DNA from: Trichosporon coremiiforme
Lineage: Eukaryota; Basidiomycota; Tremellomycetes; Trichosporonales; Trichosporonaceae
DNA length: 64,000 nucleotides
Direction: 5' to 3'
Assembly (NCBI GenBank): GCA_039545355.1
Contig: BCJJ01000009.1
Coordinates: forward strand, 1,157,757-1,221,756
Each line of letters opens with the position of its first letter. Position 1 is the first letter of the stretch. Below are positions 33,201-42,902 of the stretch, one piece after another. A model generated the notes under the pieces. It did no database searches. It was not told the origin of the DNA and was given only the letters and a program-made list of their open reading frames with translations. The translations under genes and the position numbers were made by a program.

Positions 33201-36200
33201 ACCCCGGGAGCGACAACCTTCTCAGTGGCGACTGGGAGGTCTGCGTCCCGTCCCAGCAAGAGTTCCGCATCGAGGTCACCGGGTGCGGCGACAAGGTCCC
33301 GACCTGGCAGGCGTCGCTGGGTCTCCAGGGCAGGTTTGTCGGCAACGAGCGCTGGTCCAAGATCAACGTCAGGGTCCCGCCCGAGGCTGGGCGCGCCCTC
33401 GACAGGGACGTGTCGGGCGTCTACACTCTGCTGCCCAAGTGCGGACAAAACCAAGGTTCGCTTCACAAGCAGGAGGGAGACAGCGAGGAACCTCTCTTCT
33501 TCTACCTGAATGCAGACCGCGTTGGCAACTCGTCCGACGACCAATACGTTTTTTCCACTTCGATCGAGCGCGTCGACTATGGCACCGAGCGAGACATTGT
33601 CGCCTCGCTGGACAAAAAGTGGCGCGAGTCCACCCGGGCATCTGAAACTCCCAAGCTCCTCGTCAATGGTGGCTGGGTTGTGGCCGCCGAGGCCAAGCTG
33701 ACTGCTGTCAAGGGCGTTAACATTGCCGTCGACGATGTCACCGCTCATGCGGACGAGGCGACGTTCGCCATCCCGAGCTCATCAGACGTCATCTCCACGG
33801 CTACGTCCGATTGCGACCAGAGTGTGGCGATCCTGTCGGTTTCCGTGCCGCTCGACGCCAAGCACGCTGAGAGCATGTGGACGCAGGGAACGTGGGGTCA
33901 GATCGACCTCGACAGGGAGGGCAACACGACGTTTGCTAACCTTGCCTGGATCACGGAGCGTCTGCCGCCTCTCGACAGCTTCTCCTCCTGGAGCGTTCTG
34001 AACGACTCCAAGTCGACGTGTCTCAAGTGCGCCCCGCAGCCTCCCACTATTCACTGGATCAAGCAGTCTGGCAAGTTTGACAAGGCCGGTCGCAAGACGA
34101 CCAAGACGATGAGCACGGTCATCGCTTTCGAGGACCGCAAGGAAGCAGGTGTCTACGAATACGTGAGTGACGTACAGTTGCATTAGCTGACAACCATAGC
34201 GCCTGAAGCACAGGCCTCAGCCGTTCTCGGTGCAGCTGCGTCTCGACGACGGTACCGGCTCATTCCGCATCGGTCTCAATCCCTCGTCTCTGGCCCACCG
34301 TGCAATGGCTCGTCTGCCGCACGCCGAACGCGATAATGTGACGCTCTCGTGGCGCCTCGTCACGTCCCTTGTAGCGGAGGAGCCCCAGCCGCCCCGCGTG
34401 TTCCTTCTCCCGAGCAACAAGCGCGACCCCCAGCACCCGCAGCCGGAAGGCTTCCTGCTGCCTCTCCGCAAGGAGCAGCTGAGGTCGCTCTGGTGGATGC
34501 TTCAGCAGGAGCAGGCTCCGGGCAAGACGCACACGTTTGTCGAGGAGGAAATCTCCGAGGCTGCACTTCCCGCTCTTGGATGGCGCGCAGAGGGCAAGGC
34601 TGAGAGTCCCGTCATGGTTCGTGGCGGAGTCATCGCCGACCAGGTCGGTTACGGCAAGACGATCATCTCACTCGCCCTCGTCGCCGAAACTCGCAACGAG
34701 ATTGACGGGGACACACCCGAGCCGCCCGGACTCATCGACGTGAGGGCGACCCTCATCATCGTTCCTGGTCATCTCAGCAAGCAGTGGCCGAGCGAGATTG
34801 AGCGCTTCACGGGTAAAATGTTTCGCACGGTCGTCATTCAAACGATGAAGGACCTCGCAAACGTCAGCATCGCCGACATCTCCAAGGCAGACATTGTCAT
34901 CATGGCGGCCGAGGTGTTTGACTCGGACGTCTACTGGGAGCGCTTCGAGTATCTCGGAGCGCAACCGGAGGGCTGGCTGAACGACAAGCAGGGCGGCCGT
35001 TTCTTTGGAGAACGGCTGGACACGGCTCTCGAGACTCTCCGTCAGGAAACCGAGGCGCTGAAGGGCGGTGCCGACAACGCTGTTGCTCTCATGAAGGATC
35101 TGCACCAAAAGTCCAAGCAGGATGCACAGAACAAGCAGAACGAGCTGCGTGCCTCCAACTTTGGCAAGCGTCTCAAGGGCGCCGCCTACCGTGACAAGTA
35201 CAATGCGACCGCGCCGCGGATAAAGGAGAAGAAACCGGCCTCCGGCAGCCGCTGGGAGGTTGATGACGATGACGAGGAGGACGATGGCTCCGAGGACGTA
35301 GCCACCCCCGCGCCGACGTTCCGTGGAGCCAAGGGCACCGAGGCCTACAGCAGCTCCAACGTCCGCAAAAACCACAAGCTCCTCTCCTGTCCGTTGCTGC
35401 ACATGTTCCGGTGAGTCAAACTGAATTGCTTTTGCTGACTTTCAGCTTCCGCCGTGTGATCGCTGACGAGTTCACGTACCTCGAGAAGCGCCCTCTCGCC
35501 GCTGTGCTTCGCCTCGCGTCCTGCTACAAGTGGGTTCTGTCCGGCACACCTCCTGTCGACGACTTTGCCTCGATCCGCACGATCGCCACATTCATGGGCA
35601 TCCACCTCGGTGTCGAGGACGACGCCGAGGGCAGTGCTCAGGCCAAGAAGGCGAGGGCAAAGGAGCAGACGGCGGCCGAGCGTTTCCATGCGTTCCGCGA
35701 GACGCACTCTGCTGCCTGGCACCGTCGCCGCGACGATCTGGCCCAGGACTTCCTGAACACCTTTGTCCGTCAGAACATTGCCGAGATCGACGACATTCCA
35801 ACGACCGAGCACATTCATTCGATCCGTCTTCCCGCGTCTGAGGGTGCAGTGTACCTCGAGCTCGAGCACCATCTTCAGGCGCTCGAGATGCAGGCGTAAG
35901 TTTTCTTTCGTAGCCTAACTGACACACCAGGCGCAAGGAGACTAGGTTTAAAAACGTCACTGTCGGTGACCGCAACGCTCGTCTCGAGGAGGCTCTGGCC
36001 GACTCCAGGACCGCCGAGGAAGCCCTTCTTAAGCGCTGCTGCCACTTCACCCTCGACCTGACGAATCGCAAGTTTGATGCGAAAACGGCGCAGGAGGCGT
36101 GCGAGCACATTGCCTCTGCGCGCCGTGCCCAGCTCCTCGCGTGCGAGGATGACCTGCGGCGTACAATCAACAGTGCTGTCGCGCTAAACGCCTACGTCAA

Positions 36201-37302
36201 GAAGAAGGGCGGGTTCAGCTCGGACGAGCGCCAGCCCTTCAAAGAGTGGGCAAAGCTGTCGTTCGACGTCTCCAAGCACGACGGCGACGTTGAGGCAGCT
36301 GAACGCCTTATCACCGTGCTGGAGGGCTGCGGCTTCGAGAAGGGCACCATCCCCAGCGCTCCGGAGGATGACAAGGCGTCCAAGGTCACCGGCAAGCCTG
36401 ACGACGTCAAGTGGGAACTGCGTGAGCAGACCCATCTCCTCCGTCGTCTCGCCAAGGAGCTCGTCGGTCGTGTCCGCTCGCTCCGCTTCTTCGAAGTGGT
36501 CCGCAACCTGCAGCTCCGCGGCGACGAGGCAACCGCCGTCCTCGAGGGCAGCGAGTGCGGCCACACCCGCTCCGACGACAAGATGGCCATCCTCAGTTGC
36601 TGCGGTCACGTTGCCTGTCTGGAGTGCATGACGGAAGCTGTCAACAACCAAAAGTGTGTCAAGCCCGACTCGTGCCACGCCCCCGTGCGCCACACCAACA
36701 TTGTCAAGGTCTCCACTCTCGGCGTCGAGGGCGAGTTGTCCTCAGGCCGCTATGGCGCCAAACTGCAGCGCCTCGTCGACCTCATCCGCTCGATCCCCAA
36801 GAAGGAGCGCATCCTCGTGTTCTTGCAGTGGGACGATCTCATGGCCAAGGTGTCCGAGGCGCTCGACGCCAGCAATATCGGACACGTCACGCTCGCTGGC
36901 GGCGTCAAGGCCAAGGCGAACACGCTCGATGCTTTCCAGAAGGGCAGCAGCGCCCGCGTCCTCGTGCTCAAGATGAACGATGCGTCCGCGGCTGGCTCAA
37001 ACCTGACCATGGCAAACCACGCCATCTTCATCGGACCTCTCTTCACGCCGACGCTGCTGAACTACCGCTCGACGGAGACGCAGGCGATCGGCCGTGTCCG
37101 CCGCTTTGGACAGGAGAAGAAGGTTCACATCCACCGCCTGCTCGTCCAGGACACGATCGACTACACCATTTTCAACGCGCGCACCAAGGAGCTATCCGAG
37201 AAGGCAGACTACGTCGCGCTGCCCCGCGGCGAGTATGTCTCTGGCACCGGACGCAAGTCGCGCGTCACTGAGGACGTGATCGAGATCGAGGACGAGCTGT
37301 AG
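30288..37302 (+). CDS. DNMT5: DNMT5-type ATP-dependent DNA cytosine methyltransferase (chromodomain-MTase-RING-SNF2)
   Basis: Nuclear maintenance 5-methylcytosine transferase; relatives in Cryptococcus methylate hemimethylated CpG and need ATP. Six exons: introns 30411-30445, 31087-31119 (or to 31131), 34163-34199, 35411-35445, 35896-35930; about 2,279 residues. Domains in order: chromodomain at about 62-115 (YEVDYIVQ ... EYFIHWKDYPEEERTWTL); acidic linker; methyltransferase with motif I ATMCSGTESP (about 315), motif IV GTSCVDYSGLNN (catalytic Cys about 405), motif VI LLENVCSAPWD, motif VIII HTRTRVYLF and motif X DLAGNAMTS (about 698); a Cys-rich cluster at about 780-820; a split SNF2 ATPase with QVGYGKTI (about 1417) and ADEFTYLE (about 1675); an atypical RING at about 2030; and motif VI QAIGRVRRFGQ (about 2206). 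A DEF replaces the usual DEAH. No other methyltransferase gene is in the window. Confidence 0.95.
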
Positions 37303-37442
37303 CGCAGTCAGTCCTATTAGAGATACCGTAGAAGTAGAGCTGTAGCGTAGTCAATCTCACAGAAGTAGTAAATAGGTCAAATGTAAATTGTTGTGTTGCT
37401 ACTGTGAGCGCTGCATTAATCACATATATCTAAGTAACCCGT

Positions 37443-37861
37443 TTAGTTGCTGCCCTTCTGAGCCTTGTCGGTCTCGAGCGTTGCGACCATCTGGTCGAGC
37501 GTGTCCTTGGCGACGTTCTTGTGGTCCTGCTCGGTCGGCTCGCGCGTGATGTTCGGGAGGTCACCGTAGCCGACGACGGGCTTCTGCATGGGCTCCTCGA
37601 CCTCGGGGTACTCGGCAGCGTCGGCGGAGAGCTCTAAACTTGTCAGCTGGTGTTCCTCTGGGTATTGGGGCAGGGGGCTTCCCTCGTCTCGATTAGGCGT
37701 CGGACACTTGAACAACGCTCTTCGGAACGCCTTCCGCCCCTCGGTTCACACGGACTGCCCGTTTACTCACCGTCAAGCTGCTGCGAGGTGAGGTGCTTGT
37801 GGGGATGCGGCTGCTGGCCCTGGGCGCCAGTGTTGGTGTTGGTGTTCGAGTTGGCGGACAT
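37443..37861 (-). CDS. Small hydrophilic protein, unknown
   Basis: Two exons joined by an intron of about 136 nt (exon 1 ends in QQLD, exon 2 starts ELSADAAEYPEV); about 92 residues. The N-terminus is Asn/Thr-rich (SANSNTNTNTGAQG) and the rest is acidic with PVVGYGDLPNITREPTEQDH. No signal peptide, membrane span or known domain was seen. Support comes from the in-frame splice with a CTGAC branch site, a start codon in good context and a TATA box 50 nt upstream. It converges with DNMT5 (140 nt between stops). Family not recognised. Confidence 0.62.
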
Positions 37862-37910
37862 GGTTTCAGTGCAGTTAGGGGATGCGGGGCAGAAAGCACC
37901 CCAAACACCT

Positions 37911-37917
37911 TATATAG
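37911..37917 (-). promoter_or_regulatory. TATA box of the small hydrophilic protein gene
   Basis: CTATATA on the minus strand lies about 50 nt upstream of the start codon, one of the clearest TATA boxes in the window. It suggests a regulated or stress-type promoter. Confidence 0.5.
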
Positions 37918-38480
37918 TTCCTGCACCTGGTGATGATCTCTGACGTTCTACGTATTCCACCACCCAGCGCGAGCGCACTTGGCAGCAGGATGCAAGCGAA
38001 CGGAGGGCAGCACGCGGAGCAGAAGGTTAGATGGAGTAAAGGCACGCAACACCCTTGGCCAGTGACGTCAATCACATTTCGATGGTTGGCTGGGGGTCAG
38101 ACTTCACGCTGGATATATCAGGCGTCGACCGAGCTGGACACCGAGGTCAGCTTCGTATCCCTCCCCCCTCGTGCCCTCGCCTAGCGACCGTCGCGCAACG
38201 TCGGGCAAAACGAGGCGCGCCAGATACTCCGATTCGACAAGGGTGTGCTCATACAGCGGTCCGCTCGACCTCTCGCTTCAGGTTCAAGGTTTCTACCACG
38301 CACCGATGAGCATACTTCTCGCCATCGCGGACTGGTAGCCAGCCAAGTGACCATACTCTGGTGATGGACTGCGGACACTGCGCGAATCCGAGACGGGCCG
38401 TTTCCTCCGCATCAGTTGACGTCACGCACGTGCTGGCTTTGTTTGGTTCCTCGTCAACTGTCGTGCATTCCGTCGAGCCG

Positions 38481-38487
38481 TATAAAG
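38481..38487 (+). promoter_or_regulatory. TATA box of the RSWTG-motif gene
   Basis: TATAAAG on the + strand, about 175 nt before the start codon at 38663, which leaves room for a leader of about 145 nt. Confidence 0.45.
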
Positions 38488-38662
38488 GTAAGAAGACGAG
38501 GTAGAAGTACGGCGCCGTGTTGCATGCATCGACACCTGATGATTTTTGCGAAAACGTCAAGAAGTGATCTGCAAGGGCCCCGGATCCGAATTCACCGGTC
38601 ACCACTTGCAACTCGAAGCCATTGTTCTTCTCTCATCAACTGACACTTCACTCATCCTCGAC

Positions 38663-39151
38663 ATGTCCGGCTGGGCCGAGTTCTACCGCAACAAGACGCG
38701 AGCGTACGGTGCGCATGCGGCGCAACCGTCAGACTGGAAGTGCACGCCTGCGCCTGCGCCGTCCCTGCGCGTCGACCTCGGATATCAAGCAACGTACACA
38801 GAAGCACAGTACGCGGTGCTCGCCCACGGCTTCGTGCCGCAGGACATGGACGAGCGGTGGTTCGTCGTCCTCGACGACGGATGGCTCAACCTCTACCGCT
38901 CCTGGACCGGAATCCACATCTACGGCCTCCATCTCGCCCACAACCCCGATGGAGGGTGGACCGTCGACGAGTCATGGGTCTCACGCAAACCGGAGGAGTA
39001 CAACCCGCCTTTCCGTGAGGGCGACGGACTGGAGCACGATCGCGAGACAGTCACATCGATCCTGAAGAACTATTGCTTCAAGCAGCATGAGGAGTGGCTC
39101 AAGCTCAAGGCGGAGGATGAGGAGAAAGAGAAGGAGAAGCGTTCATCGTAG
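38663..39151 (+). CDS. Uncharacterised protein with RWFVVLDDGWLNLYRSWTG core
   Basis: Single exon of 162 residues. The centre has strand-like segments around ERWFVVLDDGWLNLYRSWTG followed by IHIYGLHL. A similar pattern (W-F-x(4)-DG-L-x-x-HRSWTG-x-x-IY) is remembered from small bacterial proteins, so the gene may be of bacterial origin; that is inference and was not searched. The N-terminus MSGWAEFYRNKTRAYG lacks a signal peptide, and the C-terminus is a charged helix (EEWLKLKAEDEEKEKEKRSS). The codon use resembles that of its neighbours. No function can be assigned. Confidence 0.72.
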   Translation: MSGWAEFYRNKTRAYGAHAAQPSDWKCTPAPAPSLRVDLGYQATYTEAQYAVLAHGFVPQDMDERWFVVLDDGWLNLYRSWTGIHIYGLHLAHNPDGGWTVDESWVSRKPEEYNPPFREGDGLEHDRETVTSILKNYCFKQHEEWLKLKAEDEEKEKEKRSS

Positions 39152-39658
39152 GACCAGGTGTGGTGTCATACGCTTCGATGGTTGTATACTCGGTGGGCTG
39201 GAGGGCGATCCGCGGCACCGGCTACTTGGGTTCGCTGTAACGTCACTTTCATGTTTCATGTGCCTTACCTCCTCTGGAACAGCGGAATCGCTCATATTCG
39301 CCGCTAGCTCGCAGCGCTGGGTGTGCAGAGCGGACGGGCGCTATGCGTAGCACGTCTAGTAGGCTTCGCATGTGCATAGTGCACCGGCAAAAGTGCGACA
39401 GCAGCACTTACGCACCCCAGCGTGACTGGGCAAACCGTGTCTTATGGCTGGAAGGGTGCAGTGTCAACCGGCGGGCGCGCCGGACCAGCGGGCAAGCGGG
39501 GGCAGCGCGGCAACGTTTCGTCTCACCGCAAGGTTCACGTATGACTGCATGCATGTAAACAATGTCGGAAGTGAACAGTCTGCATCGGTGCGTGTGACAA
39601 GCAACCACGAACTGCAGGAATCCGACCACCAGCGATACCACGACCAGCGACCCTATCT
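39152..39658. other. Intergenic spacer before the gag-like gene
   Basis: 507 nt. No gene, long terminal repeat or inverted repeat was seen here. That matters for judging the gag-like gene: nothing resembles a retrotransposon end. Confidence 0.4.
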
Positions 39659-40333
39659 ATGGCCATGCTCCCTCCCTCGGTGATCACGACCTCGCCGCCG
39701 TTGCCCCCGGTGCCGACGCCCCTCTCACCGACGAGCCGCTCCTCTCGCTCCCCGATCCAAATATCTGTTCCAGCGCCGGTGCCCGCGCCGCCACTGCTCG
39801 AGCTCTTCGAGGGCGATGACGGGTACCCCGTCGCCGAATTCGTCAACATGGCCGAGTACATGATGTCGGCGCACGCAGACTACTACACGACAGCAGCGCG
39901 GCGCATAGCTTACGTTTCGAACAACTTTTCCGGCCGCGCCCGGCTCTGGTTCACGTACATTCTCGGCAAGAGCCCGCGGCCACACTGTCTCCGCTCCTGG
40001 GAGGAATTTCGTGTCGCGCTGCTCCAGTACTTTGGCGACGTCGACCCCGTTCCGCACACTGTGCTGCTGAAGCTGAACCAGGAAGACCACGAGACGGTCT
40101 GGTACGCGAGGGAGTTTCGCGAGAAGGCCGCCGCGTGCCGCGTTGACGTCAACCATGAGTACTACCGACGTTGGTTTGTACTCGGCCTCCAACCGGCTAT
40201 TCGCGATCGCACGCTGCGCGCATTCTACCACCTCAGCTCGTTCCAGGAGGTCGTGCGACACGCGCGCGAGATCGAAGTCGCCTTGCTCAGCGTGTTGCCC
40301 AACTCTCACCACTCCCACACTTCCTCTCATTAG
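39659..40333 (+). CDS. Solitary Ty3/Gypsy-type gag-like protein, possibly domesticated
   Basis: Single exon of 224 residues. After a Pro/Ser-rich start (about 45 residues) the sequence follows the retrotransposon gag pattern: a helical capsid-like region with RARLWFTYILG, SWEEFRVALLQYFGDVDP, VWYAREFREKAAACRV, YYRRWFVLGLQPAIRDRTL and FQEVVRHAREIEVAL. Every block has the spacing of the gag capsid N-lobe used by LTR elements. There is no zinc knuckle (CX2CX4HX4C), and no protease, reverse transcriptase or integrase follows; the next gene starts 58 nt on, on the other strand. The frame is open with normal codon use, so it could be a host gene derived from gag. A recent solo fragment is the alternative. 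Confidence 0.7.
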   Translation: MAMLPPSVITTSPPLPPVPTPLSPTSRSSRSPIQISVPAPVPAPPLLELFEGDDGYPVAEFVNMAEYMMSAHADYYTTAARRIAYVSNNFSGRARLWFTYILGKSPRPHCLRSWEEFRVALLQYFGDVDPVPHTVLLKLNQEDHETVWYAREFREKAAACRVDVNHEYYRRWFVLGLQPAIRDRTLRAFYHLSSFQEVVRHAREIEVALLSVLPNSHHSHTSSH

Positions 40334-40390
40334 AACCTTCTGACATATACACCACTTATAGATCTATTCTGCAGACGTTGTACTACTCTT

Positions 40391-41326
40391 TTACTCCTTG
40401 CCCTGGACGTGGAAGATGGCGTGGGCGACCTCGTACGTCGGCGCGGAGATGCTGTCGTCGCCGTCGGCCTTCCAGTCACGGTCGGCGGCGTAGCCGAACA
40501 CGCCGCCCTTCTTGCCTCCCTCGGGCTCCCACTCGGCATAAGCGAGCGCACGCGAGGTGTTGAGGGGGCGCTCCGTATCGTGCCACCCGTTCGTGCCCTG
40601 CTCCTCATAGAAGGAGAACCCGGGCACGAAGCGGCAAGAGTCGATGTGCGGGGCAAAGGTGTTCCAAGTGTCCTGGAGGCGGCCCACGTCGCGTCCGTAA
40701 GCCTGGAGGAACACGAAGGACACCACGTCCGCAATCAGGGGGAAGAAGCGGTCCGCGTCCTGGTTTGTGTCGTAGATGAGCAGCGTGTCCGGCTTGCCCT
40801 TCGGGCCGATATACTTGGAGAGCGCGTGGAAGATGGCCGAAAAGTGCTCCGCCTCCTCGCCTTCGATGCGCTCCTCAATGTCGAAATCGAGACCGTCCAG
40901 GTTCCACGGCGTCACGAACTTGGCGATCAGGTCTTGCGCAATCTTGTCGTAGTTGCCGTCCGCGGGCTTCTGGATCGCACGCAGGCCCTCGGTGCCGATC
41001 GAGCGCGCGAGGAGCGTGCCCTGCGCATGCAGCTTGGGCACGTATTCGTCCTTCAGGACCGAGTAGTACGGCGTGTCCTCGGCCCCCTCGGCCTCGAACA
41101 CGAGCGCAACGTTCGTGCCCTTTGGCAGAGAGTCCATACGCGCCTGCTTGCCCTGAAAGCCGGTCGCGGCATCATTCCATGTCCTCCAGTACGCGCCGTA
41201 GATCTCAGTACCACACGAGGACTGTGGTCCGACGGCGCTCGAGCTGCCCGAGCTGGATCGGGGGGTCGGAGCTCCCAAAGCGGGAGAGGCAAGCAGAGCA
41301 AGCACAGGCAGGAGGGAAACGAGCAT
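40391..41326 (-). CDS. Secreted GH18 endo-beta-N-acetylglucosaminidase-like hydrolase
   Basis: Likely secreted enzyme that cleaves the chitobiose core of N-glycans or a related GlcNAc-linked substrate. Residues 1-19 form a clean signal peptide (MLVSLLPVLALLASPALGA). The body is a TIM-barrel GH18 domain: IYGAYWRTWND, VALVFEAEG, the active-site strand LDGLDFDIEE matching DGxDxDxE with the acid Glu, LLIYDTNQD and FVFLQAYGRD. The protein is 311 residues, short like bacterial Endo H/F enzymes, with no chitin-binding module or GPI signal. A TATATAAG lies on the minus strand at about 41385-41392. A CTAAC...CAG acceptor-like site at about 41361-41377 allows a leader intron, so an earlier start cannot be excluded. 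Confidence 0.85.
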   Translation of the reverse strand: MLVSLLPVLALLASPALGAPTPRSSSGSSSAVGPQSSCGTEIYGAYWRTWNDAATGFQGKQARMDSLPKGTNVALVFEAEGAEDTPYYSVLKDEYVPKLHAQGTLLARSIGTEGLRAIQKPADGNYDKIAQDLIAKFVTPWNLDGLDFDIEERIEGEEAEHFSAIFHALSKYIGPKGKPDTLLIYDTNQDADRFFPLIADVVSFVFLQAYGRDVGRLQDTWNTFAPHIDSCRFVPGFSFYEEQGTNGWHDTERPLNTSRALAYAEWEPEGGKKGGVFGYAADRDWKADGDDSISAPTYEVAHAIFHVQGKE

Positions 41327-42902
41327 GTTGACGAGTTTGGAGATCTTGATGTCCGTGATCCCAATCTGTCATCAACGTTAGCGTCTTATATATCCTTCCA
41401 GATCTCAGCCTGCCATCAGCTGCGAGCGGCTTGACGCCTGCGACCGCAATGCTCCCCCGCTAGAATTCTGTTGAACTCACACCCCAACAAATGTCCCGAT
41501 CGGGGTCAACGCCGAGTCCGCTTGTTTGTCAACCCTTCAGCTTTCACGGCATAAGCCGCATGGAGAACAGGACGACACCAAAACGCATTCCCCGAGTCGT
41601 TGTTCGAGAGGGCACACCGACATCGCATCGGCGCACATGCTGTGCTTCCCGCCCCGGGCGCTCGGGGTGCCCGACCGTCCCCCGAAAGCTTAAAGTTCAG
41701 CCTAGAGGCAATCAGAGCCCCATCAGATTGGTCTGATGTTGCCCAATCGCTACATGTCAGTGGACACTATCTCGGAACGAGGGAAGGAGGTCAGGACGTC
41801 CAGGACCACGATCGAGGAGTTCCATGAGGACTCCGCGCCCGCCGCAGTCAGGCGATGCAGACGGGAGGCGGAGGGGATCGAGGGTGCTCGCGCTTGCGCC
41901 GAGGTTGCCGAGTCCTTTTCGGTTAGTAGCCCGAGAAAGGAGGGGGAGCACATGGTGCACGGGGGGCAGGCGTGAGAGAGCCGGGCGCTCGAGAGAACAA
42001 ACAGATTGAAAGAGGAAATAGGGCATGCGCCGTCAAGTTGTATCGTGACCCTCGAGCTTGAGGCTCAGCGATAAGATTGCGGTGGGTTAAGGTCCAAGAC
42101 AGCGGTCCGTGCCTCGCACTGGTGCACCGGGACGTGGGCCGGAAGTCTGCTGCGACGTCACGGCCAGAACTAGTCCAAGCTGCTGCGGTGCGCCAAGCCT
42201 TGGGTGAGACCGCAGATCACCTCGCTATTCCAGACGAGATTGCCATGCATGCAAACTCCCTCACGTGACGCCGGACTCGGAGAGCGAGTCGCATCATGGC
42301 GGTGCGGGCGTGGTGCAAATGCGGTGTGGAGGTGAGGCTGACCTGTCGGGGGCAGCGTGCGGACCAGCCCTAATCCGAGGCATGCAGCCGAGCCAGCCGA
42401 CGCTATCGACCCTACGCGAGCATGCCGAGGCAATGTGCACATCGCATTCCTCGAGGGGTGACCATGACTCACACACACTCACCAAGCGTGCATTGAGCTC
42501 GCTCAGAGATCATGCTCAAGCCATGTGCGGTGGCTGTGGGCCTGCCGAGTAGATTCGGACCCGGAGCTTCCTGGCGCCAGACCGCGTCGGCGTACTGCGC
42601 GGCATACTAGCGACATACTCAGATCTGACCACGCTCGCCCGGCTCGCCTGCGCTGCGGGCATGCGGAGCGTCTTCAGCCCACATGCACACCTCACAGGCA
42701 GCTATAAGACTCGCCTCGAGACGACACCTCAGCGCATCTCACCGCTTCCGACGCTTCTGTCCCAGCCTCACCAGCCCCAAGCCATTGCACTGCAGTACAA
42801 GTGTCCGTCCCCTTCGGCCAGCAACTCCGTATCCACATCCGTCAACCACATCGTATCCGACGACCTCGATTGCATTATATAACAACAACACAGCGGAACA
42901 AC
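41327..42902. other. 1.6-kb divergent intergenic region, no supported gene
   Basis: Lies between the GH18 gene and an unknown gene. Putative TATA boxes: minus strand at about 41385-41392, plus strand TATAAG at 42703-42708, and TATATAA at 42876-42882, which is too near the next start codon to be the main one unless the leader is very short. Two near copies of a GAGCATGCCGAGGCAATGTG / GATCATGCTCAAGCCATGTG motif lie near 42418-42437 and 42509-42528. No gene model could be supported. Confidence 0.45.

Larger units (their letters stand above)
37862..38662. other. Divergent intergenic region with two TATA boxes
   Basis: 801 nt between two small genes. Besides the leftward TATA box, a rightward one lies at 38481-38487. 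No coding frame here has recognisable content. Confidence 0.45.

Noticed and set aside
32903..33748. Long frame antisense to DNMT5
   Set aside because: Composition reflects the codon bias of DNMT5 only; no known motif.
39659..40333. A full LTR retrotransposon at the gag-like gene
   Set aside because: No LTR, primer-binding site, reverse transcriptase or integrase within reach on either side.
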